Shown: positions 33,237 to 41,911 of the stretch, one piece after another | Position numbering within the stretch: position 1 is the stretch's first letter | Layout: each line of letters opens with the position of its first letter | Assembly (NCBI GenBank): GCA_016718275.1 | Contig: JADKEA010000007.1 | Coordinates: 14,141-78,140 of the forward strand | Length of the DNA stretch: 64,000 bases | Source: Candidatus Villigracilis affinis | GTDB lineage: Bacteria; Chloroflexota; Anaerolineae; Anaerolineales; Villigracilaceae | Reading direction: 5' to 3' | The notes under the pieces: model-generated | The model's database searches: none | Seen by the model: the letters and a program-made list of their open reading frames with translations, nothing else | What the model was told of the DNA's origin: nothing | Translations under genes and position numbers: made by a program

Positions 33237-35012
33237 TTACCGCGGACCTTTTCTCCCAAACTGTTTTTCCAGCGTGTCCACCGACAAATGGATCATCGTC
33301 GGCCTGCCATGCGGACAGGTGCGCGGAGAAGTGCAGGCTTCGAGGTCGTTCAACAAAGCGCGCTGTTCCTCGATTGTAAGCGTCTGCCCGCCTTTGACTG
33401 CCAGCCGTTTGCAGACTCGCGCCGCAAGTTTCGCTTCCACTTCGGCTTGCAGCGGAGTTTCATCTTCTTCAAAATCTTCCACCAATGCCCGCAGCGCAGA
33501 TGATGGATCACCACCTGCGAATAAGGCAGGCATGGCGCGGACTTGAAACGTGTTTGTGCCGAATTCTTCCACTTCAAAACCGAAATGATTCAAAAACGGC
33601 AGTTGTGTCATTAATGCCTTCGATGATTGCGGAGGTAATGTCACCACCTCGGGCGTAAGCAATGCCTGCGAAGGGATGCTCTTCTTATCGTGCTGTGCCA
33701 TCAACTTCTCGAACAATACCCGCTCATGCGCCGCATGTTGATCGATCAAATACAATCCGTCTGGGCCTTCAGCGACAATGTAGGTGGAGCCGATCTGACC
33801 AATAAGGCGGAGCAAGGGGACAGTGTTGAAGGTTGCAGGTTGAACGTTTGAAGGTTGCAGGTTGGTAGGTTGGGTACTAGGCGAAGACTCGCTCTCAACT
33901 TGTAACGTGGAACCTGTAACCTGTAACTCATCATCATGCCCAATCGACCAATCGATCCCAATCTCTCTCGGCTCAGATGGAGTTGTCCGCGTGCCCCACA
34001 TTTGCGGTGAGACCGATGCCACAGGCGTATAAGCCAGTAATGCCTTGCGCGCTGAACGTTGAATGAAACTAAAAACCTTATCCTGACTTCGAAAGCGCAC
34101 TTCTGCTTTTGTCGGGTGGACGTTCACATCCACATCTTCGGGATCAATTTCCAAAAACAAAGTTGTGAGCGGGTAACGTCCCACCATCAACAGGGTGTGA
34201 TAGGCCTGTAATAATGCCGTGGTCAATGAATAATCCTGTACCCAGCGGCCATTGACGAAGAATGTTATTTCTTTTCGATTTGATCGTGTGAGCGAAGTGG
34301 GGCTGATGAACCCCGTCAAAGACAATCCTTCTTCCATCGCCATCACTTCGAGCATTTGCTTGGCAACATCCACACCATATAACGCGGCGAGAATGGATCG
34401 TCGATCTCCATCGCCCGCTGTTTGCAAAGTGACTTGCTTTCCGTCGGTCACTTTGAAGCGTACGTTTGGGTACGCCAGCGCATAACGTGTGACCAATGCA
34501 TCAATCGCGCGGCGTTCGGTCACATCAGTTTTCAAAAATTTCAAACGCGCGGGCACGTTGTAAAAAAGATTTTCCACGCGCAGAGTTGTGCCAACTGGCG
34601 CGCCGACTTTTTCAACCTTGCCCGCAATGCCGCCGTCCACTTTTAAGCGCGCACCTTCTGTGGCAGCAGCAACCCGCGAAGTGATCGTCATGTGCGAAAC
34701 CGATCCAATCGAAGCCAGGGCTTCGCCTCGGAAACCCAATGTCTGGATGTGGAACAAGTCTTCGGACTGAACCAGCTTCGAGGTCGCATGACGCGCAGCG
34801 GCCAATTCCAATTCGTTTGCGGGAATCCCATATCCGTCGTCTGCAATTTCAACCAGAGTCCGCCCTGCATCCTCGATTGAAATGGAAATATTTTTCGCGC
34901 CCGCATCCAGCGCGTTTTCGGTTAGTTCCTTCACAACAGAAGCGGGGCGTTCAACCACTTCACCTGCGGCAATTTGCGAAGCAACCTCAGAAGATAAAAG
35001 ACGAATAGGCAT
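33237..35012 (-). CDS. mutL: DNA mismatch repair protein MutL
   Basis: A 591-residue MutL. The N-terminal GHKL ATPase shows ENALDAGAK, DDGYGIPANE and GFRGEALAS, and the C-terminal domain DQHAAHERVLFEKLM fits the DQHA(x)2E(x)4E endonuclease motif. The final TCPHGRP is the third metal-site motif. It therefore has nicking-endonuclease activity, as in bacteria without MutH. The linker around residues 350-400 is encoded by a microrepeat tract (33826-33880), reading STQPTNLQPSNVQPATF. No mutS is adjacent. The ATG at 35012 lies six bases after a TATAAT box on the minus strand, so a leaderless transcript is likely. Intact and full length. Confidence 0.95.
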   Translation of the reverse strand: MPIRLLSSEVASQIAAGEVVERPASVVKELTENALDAGAKNISISIEDAGRTLVEIADDGYGIPANELELAAARHATSKLVQSEDLFHIQTLGFRGEALASIGSVSHMTITSRVAAATEGARLKVDGGIAGKVEKVGAPVGTTLRVENLFYNVPARLKFLKTDVTERRAIDALVTRYALAYPNVRFKVTDGKQVTLQTAGDGDRRSILAALYGVDVAKQMLEVMAMEEGLSLTGFISPTSLTRSNRKEITFFVNGRWVQDYSLTTALLQAYHTLLMVGRYPLTTLFLEIDPEDVDVNVHPTKAEVRFRSQDKVFSFIQRSARKALLAYTPVASVSPQMWGTRTTPSEPREIGIDWSIGHDDELQVTGSTLQVESESSPSTQPTNLQPSNVQPATFNTVPLLRLIGQIGSTYIVAEGPDGLYLIDQHAAHERVLFEKLMAQHDKKSIPSQALLTPEVVTLPPQSSKALMTQLPFLNHFGFEVEEFGTNTFQVRAMPALFAGGDPSSALRALVEDFEEDETPLQAEVEAKLAARVCKRLAVKGGQTLTIEEQRALLNDLEACTSPRTCPHGRPTMIHLSVDTLEKQFGRKGPR

Positions 35013-35018
35013 GAGCCG

Positions 35019-35066
35019 ATTATACCCGCTTGCAATTTACACAAATTGGAGGCGGTATTATATAAT
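35019..35066. promoter_or_regulatory. Divergent promoters of mutL and the HAD gene
   Basis: Minus strand: TATAAT at 35024-35019, six bases before the mutL ATG. Plus strand: TATAAT at 35061-35066, six bases before the HAD ATG at 35073. Both imply leaderless transcripts. The two -10 boxes are only 36 bases apart, so polymerases would compete. Confidence 0.65.
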
Positions 35067-35072
35067 CTCTCA

Positions 35073-35708
35073 ATGCGATTCACCACTATTTTCTTCGATC
35101 TCGATGACACCCTCTATCCGCCGACCACAAATTTGTGGCTTGCCATCAAACAGCGCATGAACGAATTTATGCGCGAGCGCATGAATATTCCAGTAGATGA
35201 AATTCCCGCGTTGCGCGAAAAATATTATCTACAATACGGCACCACCTTGAAAGGCCTGGAAAAACATCACAACATCAATGTGGAAGATTTTCTGGCTTAT
35301 GTGCATGACCTGCCCCTCGGCAATTACCTCACCCCAAACCCGACCCAACGCGAGGTCATCGCTTCACTCCCAACCCGCAACCTGATCTTTACAAACGCAG
35401 ACATTCCCCACGCTGAAAGAGTCCTCGCCGCGCTCAACCTGCGCGACCTGTTCTCCAACATCGTGGATGTGACCACGGTTGCGCCATACTGCAAACCCAT
35501 GCCCGAGTCATTCGATATCGCTATGAAAGTTGCTGGCGAAACCGATCCTTCGCGCTGTGTAATGATCGATGACCTGCGCCGCACCACCCGCGCTGCCCGT
35601 GAAGCAGGCATGTTCAGCATTTTGTGTGACAACTCCTGGAGTATGGAAGACGCCGACGCGCACTTCACCGATTGGAATGAACTTGTGGAAATTTTGGAGG
35701 CACGCTAA
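35073..35708 (+). CDS. HAD-family pyrimidine 5'-nucleotidase-like hydrolase
   Basis: A 211-residue haloacid-dehalogenase-type phosphatase. The nucleophile motif is FFDLDDTLYPP (residues 6-16), motif II is LIFTNADIPH, and the distal acids are in VMIDDLRRTTRAAREAGM. The DDTLYP start and the Thr/Asn motif II resemble pyrimidine 5'-nucleotidase (SDT1/YjjG-like) members, which dephosphorylate nucleoside monophosphates or modified nucleotides. The longer frame from 35046 is discounted because the -10 box lies within it. The next gene starts inside its stop codon (TAATG overlap). Confidence 0.85.
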   Translation: MRFTTIFFDLDDTLYPPTTNLWLAIKQRMNEFMRERMNIPVDEIPALREKYYLQYGTTLKGLEKHHNINVEDFLAYVHDLPLGNYLTPNPTQREVIASLPTRNLIFTNADIPHAERVLAALNLRDLFSNIVDVTTVAPYCKPMPESFDIAMKVAGETDPSRCVMIDDLRRTTRAAREAGMFSILCDNSWSMEDADAHFTDWNELVEILEAR

Positions 35709-35953
35709 TGGAATCAAGCAAAGCCAGTGTTGCGGCGATCATTTTTGTTGTGATCATCGTCGGTGTGAATTTTTTTATGTACGGAATTGTGCGCGGCTTG
35801 ATGCGATCGAGCCAGAAGAGCAATATGTTCGAAACTCTCAGCAAGTCGTTGAATCCAGCCGCTCAGAAAAAGGATGACGAGATTAAAGAACTGCGCCAAA
35901 GGGTGGAAGAATTGGAAAAGGGAAAAAAGGACAACGAGAACCCTTCGCCTTGA
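35708..35953 (+). CDS. Small single-pass membrane protein with coiled coil
   Basis: An 81-residue protein. One transmembrane helix occupies about residues 9-30 (AAIIFVVIIVGVNFFMYGIV), and the remainder is a charged, amphipathic coiled coil (DDEIKELRQRVEELEKGKK). This layout is typical of small membrane scaffolds. The ATG overlaps the HAD stop (TAATG), so the two are coupled. Function unknown. Bases 35954-36152 hold a weak hairpin (GAAAACC...GGTTTTC) and the start region of the next gene. Confidence 0.65.
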   Translation: MESSKASVAAIIFVVIIVGVNFFMYGIVRGLMRSSQKSNMFETLSKSLNPAAQKKDDEIKELRQRVEELEKGKKDNENPSP

Positions 35954-36152
35954 GAAAAATGAAGTGTTGCTGTTTCTGAAAACCTCACACGCAGGTACAA
36001 GGTTTTCGGCTTTTTCTCTTCGCATCTGCATGTCTTTGGGGGCATAAGTTGACCTTTCAAGTGCTTTCTTACACAAATCGTACAAAGAATTCAGCAAACT
36101 TTAATCCTCGAATGTTATCTTTTATCGAAGTTAAGCCAAATTGGAGGCTATT

Positions 36153-37478
36153 GTGAATAACACTTTAAAGTATATTTTTGCCGCATTGGTCGTGATCGTG
36201 CTTGTGTTAGGTTCGTTTGCGGGCGGATTCGTAACCGGGCAATTCGTTCCAGTGGCTGGCATTCCCGGTATTCCTGGTTTTGAGCAGCCAGTTATCTCTG
36301 CTGAACCGACCATATCTCCCGAGCAGCAGGCGGCAATTGCGGCAGACACCCAAGCCCTTTTTGCTCCCTTCTGGGAAGCTTGGACGATCATCCACGAGAA
36401 TTATGTAAACCAGCCCGTGGACGATATGGCCTTGATGCGCGGCGCCATCAACGGAATGATGCAGGCGCTTGGCGACAAACATTCCACCTACATGGACCCG
36501 ACCACTTACGAACAGGCCAATTCAAGCCTTGAAGGTGAATATGAAGGCATCGGCGCGTATGTGGATGTCACCACCACATACTTGACCATTACCAGTCCCA
36601 TGCCTGGCTCTCCTGCTGAACGCGCAGGTCTTCAGCCCGGAGATCAAGTGGTTGCGATCAATGGTGAGGATATGACAGGCACGATTGCGGAAGTGGCGCG
36701 CAGTAAGATCATTGGTCCCGCAGGCACAACCGTCCATCTGACAGTATTTCGCGAAGGCGAGGCCGCCCTGCTTGAATTCGATGTGGTGCGTGAGAAGATC
36801 ACCATCAAATCTGCCTCAGGCAAAATGCTCGAGAACGACATTGCTTATGTTCAGATAACCACTTTCGGAGCGAAGACTACAGCTGAGTTACTTGAAACCC
36901 TTACGGATCTGATGGCGCAAAACCCCAAGGGCATTATCCTTGACCTGCGTAACAACGGTGGCGGATACTTGCAAACTTCCGTCGAGGTCATTTCCCAGTT
37001 TGCGGGGGAGGGTGTGGCGCTTTACGAACAATATGGCAATGGCGAACGCAGGACCTATGATGTGCTTCCCGGCGGCCTTGCCACCGACACGAACATCCCG
37101 ATGGTTGTGTTAATCAACGAAGGTTCTGCATCCGCTTCTGAAATTGTGGCAGGCGCTTTGCAGGATTACGGCCGCGCCACACTTGTGGGTGTGGTTTCCT
37201 ATGGAAAAGGTTCGGTACAAAACTGGATCCCGCTCAGCGGCGACAACGGCGCTGTGCGCATAACCATAGCAAAGTGGTTGACGCCAAACGAACACACCAT
37301 CCATGAAATCGGCCTGACCCCTGACGTGTTTGTCGAAATGACCGAGGAAGATTACAAGGCCAAGCTCGACCCCCAACTCGATGCGGCCATCGAAACCTTG
37401 CTCGCGATGATCAGCGGAAACCCGATCCCCACTTCCATGCCGACCGCTGTGCCAAGCGCAGTCCCGACGCAACCATAA
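36153..37478 (+). CDS. C-terminal processing peptidase (S41 family)
   Basis: A 441-residue periplasmic or extracellular serine protease. An N-terminal signal anchor (KYIFAALVVIVLVLGSFAGG) is followed by a helical domain (EAWTIIHENYVNQPVDDM), a PDZ domain (GIGAYVDV...ERAGLQPGDQVVAINGEDM), and the S41 core. The catalytic Ser is in NEGSASASEI and the Lys in VVSYGKGSVQNW. The C-terminus is a Pro/Thr-rich tail. CtpA-type enzymes degrade or mature envelope proteins and tail-tagged substrates. I use GTG at 36153, with GGAGG six bases ahead, instead of the TTG at 36141 because the ribosome site decides it. Confidence 0.92.
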   Translation: MNNTLKYIFAALVVIVLVLGSFAGGFVTGQFVPVAGIPGIPGFEQPVISAEPTISPEQQAAIAADTQALFAPFWEAWTIIHENYVNQPVDDMALMRGAINGMMQALGDKHSTYMDPTTYEQANSSLEGEYEGIGAYVDVTTTYLTITSPMPGSPAERAGLQPGDQVVAINGEDMTGTIAEVARSKIIGPAGTTVHLTVFREGEAALLEFDVVREKITIKSASGKMLENDIAYVQITTFGAKTTAELLETLTDLMAQNPKGIILDLRNNGGGYLQTSVEVISQFAGEGVALYEQYGNGERRTYDVLPGGLATDTNIPMVVLINEGSASASEIVAGALQDYGRATLVGVVSYGKGSVQNWIPLSGDNGAVRITIAKWLTPNEHTIHEIGLTPDVFVEMTEEDYKAKLDPQLDAAIETLLAMISGNPIPTSMPTAVPSAVPTQP

Positions 37479-37515
37479 CTCAGCACTTGCGTAATTACAG
37501 CAGGAGAATAAACAA

Positions 37516-38211
37516 ATGTTTTACTTCAGTCCAACTTACCTAATATACATGATCCCGGCGTTCATCCTTATGGCGCTGACTTCCTGGTATGTCAAATCAG
37601 CCTATAGAAAATGGGGCCGTGTGGCTGTCAGCAGCAGGCTTACCGGCGCGCAAGCCGCACAGAGATTGATGTCCACGGGCAATTTGTATGGCTTGCAAAT
37701 TCAAGGCGTGGCGGGCGAACTCACCGATCATTACGACCCGCGCAACAAAACCCTGTACCTTTCGCAGGGTGTCGGCAACGGAAATTCAGTTGCGTCGGTT
37801 GCCATCGCCGCACATGAGCTTGGCCATGCCATGCAGGATGCCGAGGAATATTTCCCGCTTCGCTTCCGCTCGGCGCTGGTCCCGATCGTCAACATTGGTT
37901 CCAACCTTGGCTGGTTCCTGATCATGATCGGCCTGTTCCTAAACTTTACCCAACTGGCCTGGCTGGGCGTGATCGTATTTGCGGGCGGCGCAGTTTTTGC
38001 ATTGGCCACCCTGCCCGTGGAATTTGACGCCTCTGCCCGGGCGAAGCAACTGCTTGCCCAAACCGGTATCATCCAAACCGAAGAAGAGAAGCGCGGAGTC
38101 AACGCTGTATTGAATGCCGCCGCGCTGACCTATGTCGCCGGTCTCATCACCGCCATCCTGCAATTGCTTTACTATGTTTCCCTCGTCGGCGGTGGCAGAC
38201 GCCGAAGCTGA
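37516..38211 (+). CDS. Membrane zinc metallopeptidase (Zn_peptidase_2 / YugP family)
   Basis: A 231-residue membrane protein. After one N-terminal helix (YLIYMIPAFILMALTSW) comes a cytoplasmic or periplasmic domain with AIAAHELGHAMQDAE, a clean HExxH zinc site, then two more helices at about 125-165 and a C-terminal helix at about 205-222. This matches the YugP/Zn_peptidase_2 family, whose biological substrate is unknown. GGAGAA precedes the ATG. It follows the S41 protease by 37 bases, so a proteolysis operon is plausible. Confidence 0.85.
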   Translation: MFYFSPTYLIYMIPAFILMALTSWYVKSAYRKWGRVAVSSRLTGAQAAQRLMSTGNLYGLQIQGVAGELTDHYDPRNKTLYLSQGVGNGNSVASVAIAAHELGHAMQDAEEYFPLRFRSALVPIVNIGSNLGWFLIMIGLFLNFTQLAWLGVIVFAGGAVFALATLPVEFDASARAKQLLAQTGIIQTEEEKRGVNAVLNAAALTYVAGLITAILQLLYYVSLVGGGRRRS

Positions 38212-38228
38212 TCGATCTTTGTAAAATG

Positions 38229-38271
38229 AAAACGAACCCACCCGAAGTTTCTTCACGGGTGGGTTCGTTTT
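38229..38271 (+). terminator. Terminator after the zinc peptidase
   Basis: A 16-bp perfect stem AAAACGAACCCACCCG (38229-38244) / CGGGTGGGTTCGTTTT (38256-38271) with loop AAGTTTCTTCA. The right arm ends in TTTT and the bases that follow are ATATTC. Confidence 0.85.
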
Positions 38272-38288
38272 ATATTCTGTCAGACGTG

Positions 38289-38294
38289 TATAAT
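38289..38294 (+). promoter_or_regulatory. -10 box of the flippase-like gene
   Basis: TATAAT at 38289-38294, eight bases before the ATG at 38303. No ribosome site lies between, so the transcript is probably leaderless. Confidence 0.6.
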
Positions 38295-38302
38295 CGTTCC
38301 CG

Positions 38303-39307
38303 ATGAAAAAATTATTCCTCATTGTCGTGCTCTTTCTTGGTATTGCAGTGGTTGTGCTGAGTTTTGGTGAACTTGAAACGATCCTGGTTACTTTGCAGAA
38401 GGCGCACCTGGGATTTTTTATTCTCGCGATCTTGATTCAAATGATCTGGCTTCTCACCACAGGGCGGATGTATAAATCGGTATACCGCCTGCTTGGCCTT
38501 GAAGAATCCATTTTGGTTTTGAGCCGCATTGCCGCCGCTGCCAATTTCATCAACATTGTTGCGCCGACAGCGGGCATGGGCGGCGTGGCACTTTTTGCCG
38601 CCGAAGCGCGCAGGCGCGGACATCCCGCCGGAAGAGTGACGGTCGCCGCTGCATTATTCCTTTCGCTCGATCAGGTTGCATTTCTGATTGTACTGGCGCT
38701 CGGGCTATTGGTTCTTGTTCGCCGCAATGATCTCGATGCCAGTGAGATCTCGGCTTCGCTTTTTATGTTTGGTATTGCCGCCGCCTACGCCTTCATCCTT
38801 TATCTGGGTTATCGCTCCGAGGAAAAACTCGGAAACCTGCTGGTTAAAATAGTGAAGTTGATAAACTACGTTGCCCGACTCTTCCTCAAGCGCGATTATC
38901 TAAGTGAAGACCGTGCACGCGAATTTGCCCATGAAGTTGCAGAAGGCTTCTCCGGGCTAAACGAAAAACCATCGAGCCTGGTCAGGCCCATCCTGTGGGG
39001 ACTTCTGGATAAAATATTGTTGATGTGTATTCTGGTTTGTTCATTTCTTTCATTTGAAGTTCCGTTTTCAGCAGGCACGATCATTGCTGGCTTTTCCATT
39101 GCGTATCTCTTTCTGATCGTTTCGCCTACGCCTTCGGGCATTGGCATTGTGGAAGGCCTCATGCCTGTGGCACTCTCCTCTTTAAACGTCAACTGGAGTC
39201 AGGCGGTCGTTATCACCATCGCATATCGTACGGTCACATTTTGGGTACCGTTCGGGCTGGGCGCATGGGCATTCCGCTCCCTGCACACCGCTGGCGAAGA
39301 ACCGTAA
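38303..39307 (+). CDS. Lysylphosphatidylglycerol synthase TM/UPF0104 flippase-like membrane protein
   Basis: A 334-residue polytopic membrane protein with about eight helices. GMGGVALFAAEARRRGHPAGR and PTPSGIGIVEGLMPVAL are the two conserved stretches of the LPG_synthase_TM/UPF0104 family, to which lipid flippases belong. No synthase domain follows, so a transport or flippase role is likelier than lysyl-lipid synthesis. The N-terminal helix is long (LFLIVVLFLGIAVVVLSFG). The helicase gene starts shortly beyond its stop, so both may be translated from one mRNA. Confidence 0.8.
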   Translation: MKKLFLIVVLFLGIAVVVLSFGELETILVTLQKAHLGFFILAILIQMIWLLTTGRMYKSVYRLLGLEESILVLSRIAAAANFINIVAPTAGMGGVALFAAEARRRGHPAGRVTVAAALFLSLDQVAFLIVLALGLLVLVRRNDLDASEISASLFMFGIAAAYAFILYLGYRSEEKLGNLLVKIVKLINYVARLFLKRDYLSEDRAREFAHEVAEGFSGLNEKPSSLVRPILWGLLDKILLMCILVCSFLSFEVPFSAGTIIAGFSIAYLFLIVSPTPSGIGIVEGLMPVALSSLNVNWSQAVVITIAYRTVTFWVPFGLGAWAFRSLHTAGEEP

Positions 39308-39315
39308 AAAATCCC

Positions 39316-41892
39316 TTGAACACCATTCAACCTTTACTCGACTTTTGGAAACGGGATGAGCAAACCGCTCCCAATTTTTTTGCGTGGAAGACGACTCCAC
39401 CGCGCCCCGCGCAAACGCATCCCATCCCGACCGATGTGCCTGCCCCGCTTCGAGTAGCATTATCCGCCCGCGGCATTGACCAACTCTACTCCCACCAACT
39501 CTCCGCATGGACTCGATCCCGTGCCGGGGAAAACATCATCCTCTCCACAGGCACCGCCAGCGGAAAGACCCTGGCTTACAATCTGCCCGTCCTCGCAGCT
39601 ATGCTTCAAGACCCTGAAGCACGTGCGATCTATTTATTTCCAACCAAGGCATTGGCACAAGATCAGTTATCGACACTGGAAAACCTGAAACTTGAAACAT
39701 TTCAACTTTCAAACCTGCCAACATCGATTTACGACGGTGACACCCCGCAGGCCAATCGTCCCACCATTCGTAAAACCGCGCGCATTGTTCTTTCGAATCC
39801 CGATATGCTCCATACGGGGATTCTTCCGCATCACGCAAACTGGAGCGACTTTTTCTCCAACTTGAAATTCATCGTCATCGATGAGGCGCATACGTATCGC
39901 GGTGTCTTTGGCTCGCATGTTGCCAACGTGATCCGCAGGTTGAAACGCGTGGCAAATTTCTACGGCGCAAAGCCGCAGTTCATTCTGGCTTCGGCTACCA
40001 TTGGCAACCCGAAGGAACTAGCGGAGCGTCTCATCGAAGAGGAAGTTGAACTCATTGACAACGATGGTTCCTCGCGCGGCGAACGTCACTTTATCATTTA
40101 CAACCCACCCGTCACCGATGCCGCGCTTGGCTTGCGGAAAAGCAGTCTGCTTGAAAGTGTGCGGCTGGCAAATGACCTGCTGACTTATGATGTTCAATCT
40201 GTTGTTTTTGCGAGAACACGTCGTTCGGTTGAAATTATCCTGACCTATCTCCAATCTCCAATCGTCAACCGTCAATCGTCAAATGTAAATCAAGTTCGCG
40301 GCTATCGCAGCGGCTATCTTCCTCATCAGCGCCGCGAGATCGAGCAGGGATTGCGGGACGGCTCTGTAAAATCCGTCGTAGCAACCAATGCCCTTGAATT
40401 GGGAATCGATATCGGTGGGCTTGGCGCGGCGATTCTCGTCGGGTATCCGGGCACCATTGCCAGCGCGAGGCAGCAATCGGGTAGGGCGGGGCGGGGCGAT
40501 GATCCCGCTGTGTCTGTGCTGGTCGCGTCGCCCAATCCGCTGGACCAGTTCCTTGCGCATCATCCTGAATATTTCTTCGGCAGTTCGCCGGAGATGGCAT
40601 TGGTGAACCCAAATCATTTGCTGATCCTGCTTGAGCATTTGCGCTGTGCGATGTTCGAATTGCCGTTCAAAAAAGGCGACGGTTTTGGCGGTATTTCTGA
40701 TGAATTGCTGGATGAGTATCTCGAATTTCTCGTTGCCAATCAAGATGCGCATTTTTCGAACGAAAAATATTATTGGATGAAAGATCAATATCCCGCCGCG
40801 AATATTTCATTGCGTTCGGCTTCGCCGCAAAGCGTGGTGCTGCAAAGCGTAACCGAGGACGGAAGACCACTGACGATTGGAACAGTCGATGGTGAATCCG
40901 CCGCATGGATGGTACATCCCGGCGCGATCTACATGCACGAAGCCCAGCAATATTTTGTGCAGGAATTCAACATCGAAAATCATATTGCCCAACTTGTGCC
41001 CGTTGGGCTGGATTACTACACCGAGGCGCAAAAGAATTCAGAGATCGAGATCACAGCGCAGACTGCCCAAGAGACTGTTCCGGGCTGTGATAAAAATTAT
41101 GGCGAGATTCAAGTCACCACACAGGTGGTTGGCTTCCGCAAGATTCGCTGGTTCACCTATGAAAACCTCGGACAGGAACCGCTCGACATGCCGCCCTCCG
41201 AATTGCAGACCACCGGCTATTGGCTTTCACTTTCTGAAGAAGCCGTAGCGAATCTGCGCGACGCCGGAGTTTGGACCAACGACCCCAATGATTACGGCCC
41301 CGAGTGGCCGAAGATCCGTGATCGCGTGCGTGCACGTGACAAATATCAATGTCAGGTTTGCGGCGCATTGGAGAAGGACCCTTCAACTACACTCCGGGCG
41401 CGACAACACGATGTGCATCACAAGACTCCATTTCGTTCCTTTGTGCGGAATGCGTCATCCCTCGAAGCGGCAAGGGAGCAGGCCAATCGCCTCGAGAATC
41501 TCACCACCCTTTGCCCAAGCTGCCACAAAAAAGTGGAGCAAAACGTCCGCATCCGCAGCGGATTGGGCGGCCTCGGCTTTGTGCTGGGCAACCTTGCGCC
41601 CCTCTTCCTCATGTGCGACCCGCGCGATCTGGGTACCCACACCGACCCTGCATGGTCTGCTGTCAACGGTCAACCGTCCGTTGTTCTTTATGACCTTGTC
41701 CCTGCTGGCATAGGTTTTAGCCAGAAACTGTTTGAGATCCACGATGAATTAATTCAACGCGCCCTTGAATTGGTAAGTCAATGTGAATGCGAAGATGGCT
41801 GTCCTTCGTGCGTAGGCCCGGGCGGTGAAAATGGGGCGGGGGGCAAAGCAGAAACATTGGCCATACTGAAACAACTCACATCTCAATATTAA
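39316..41892 (+). CDS. DEAD/DEAH helicase (MrfA-like, DUF1998) with embedded HNH motif
   Basis: An 858-residue SF2 helicase. Walker A is STGTASGKTLAYN (about 77), the Walker B box VIDEAHTYRG (about 187), motif III ASATIGN, and motifs V-VI are TNALELGIDI and QQSGRAGRGDD. The C-terminal half is DUF1998, ending with CECEDGCPSCVGP, a four-Cys zinc site. An HNH-like insert lies at about residues 670-740: YQCQVCGALEKD, HDVHHKTPF, LTTLCPSCHKK. MrfA proteins act in DNA repair of crosslinks. The TTG at 39316 gives the family's usual N-terminus; ATG 39265 overlaps the previous gene. The linker near 40248-40290 carries a microrepeat tract. Confidence 0.88.
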   Translation: MNTIQPLLDFWKRDEQTAPNFFAWKTTPPRPAQTHPIPTDVPAPLRVALSARGIDQLYSHQLSAWTRSRAGENIILSTGTASGKTLAYNLPVLAAMLQDPEARAIYLFPTKALAQDQLSTLENLKLETFQLSNLPTSIYDGDTPQANRPTIRKTARIVLSNPDMLHTGILPHHANWSDFFSNLKFIVIDEAHTYRGVFGSHVANVIRRLKRVANFYGAKPQFILASATIGNPKELAERLIEEEVELIDNDGSSRGERHFIIYNPPVTDAALGLRKSSLLESVRLANDLLTYDVQSVVFARTRRSVEIILTYLQSPIVNRQSSNVNQVRGYRSGYLPHQRREIEQGLRDGSVKSVVATNALELGIDIGGLGAAILVGYPGTIASARQQSGRAGRGDDPAVSVLVASPNPLDQFLAHHPEYFFGSSPEMALVNPNHLLILLEHLRCAMFELPFKKGDGFGGISDELLDEYLEFLVANQDAHFSNEKYYWMKDQYPAANISLRSASPQSVVLQSVTEDGRPLTIGTVDGESAAWMVHPGAIYMHEAQQYFVQEFNIENHIAQLVPVGLDYYTEAQKNSEIEITAQTAQETVPGCDKNYGEIQVTTQVVGFRKIRWFTYENLGQEPLDMPPSELQTTGYWLSLSEEAVANLRDAGVWTNDPNDYGPEWPKIRDRVRARDKYQCQVCGALEKDPSTTLRARQHDVHHKTPFRSFVRNASSLEAAREQANRLENLTTLCPSCHKKVEQNVRIRSGLGGLGFVLGNLAPLFLMCDPRDLGTHTDPAWSAVNGQPSVVLYDLVPAGIGFSQKLFEIHDELIQRALELVSQCECEDGCPSCVGPGGENGAGGKAETLAILKQLTSQY

Positions 41893-41911
41893 TTCGTCGA
41901 AGGAAAGCAGC

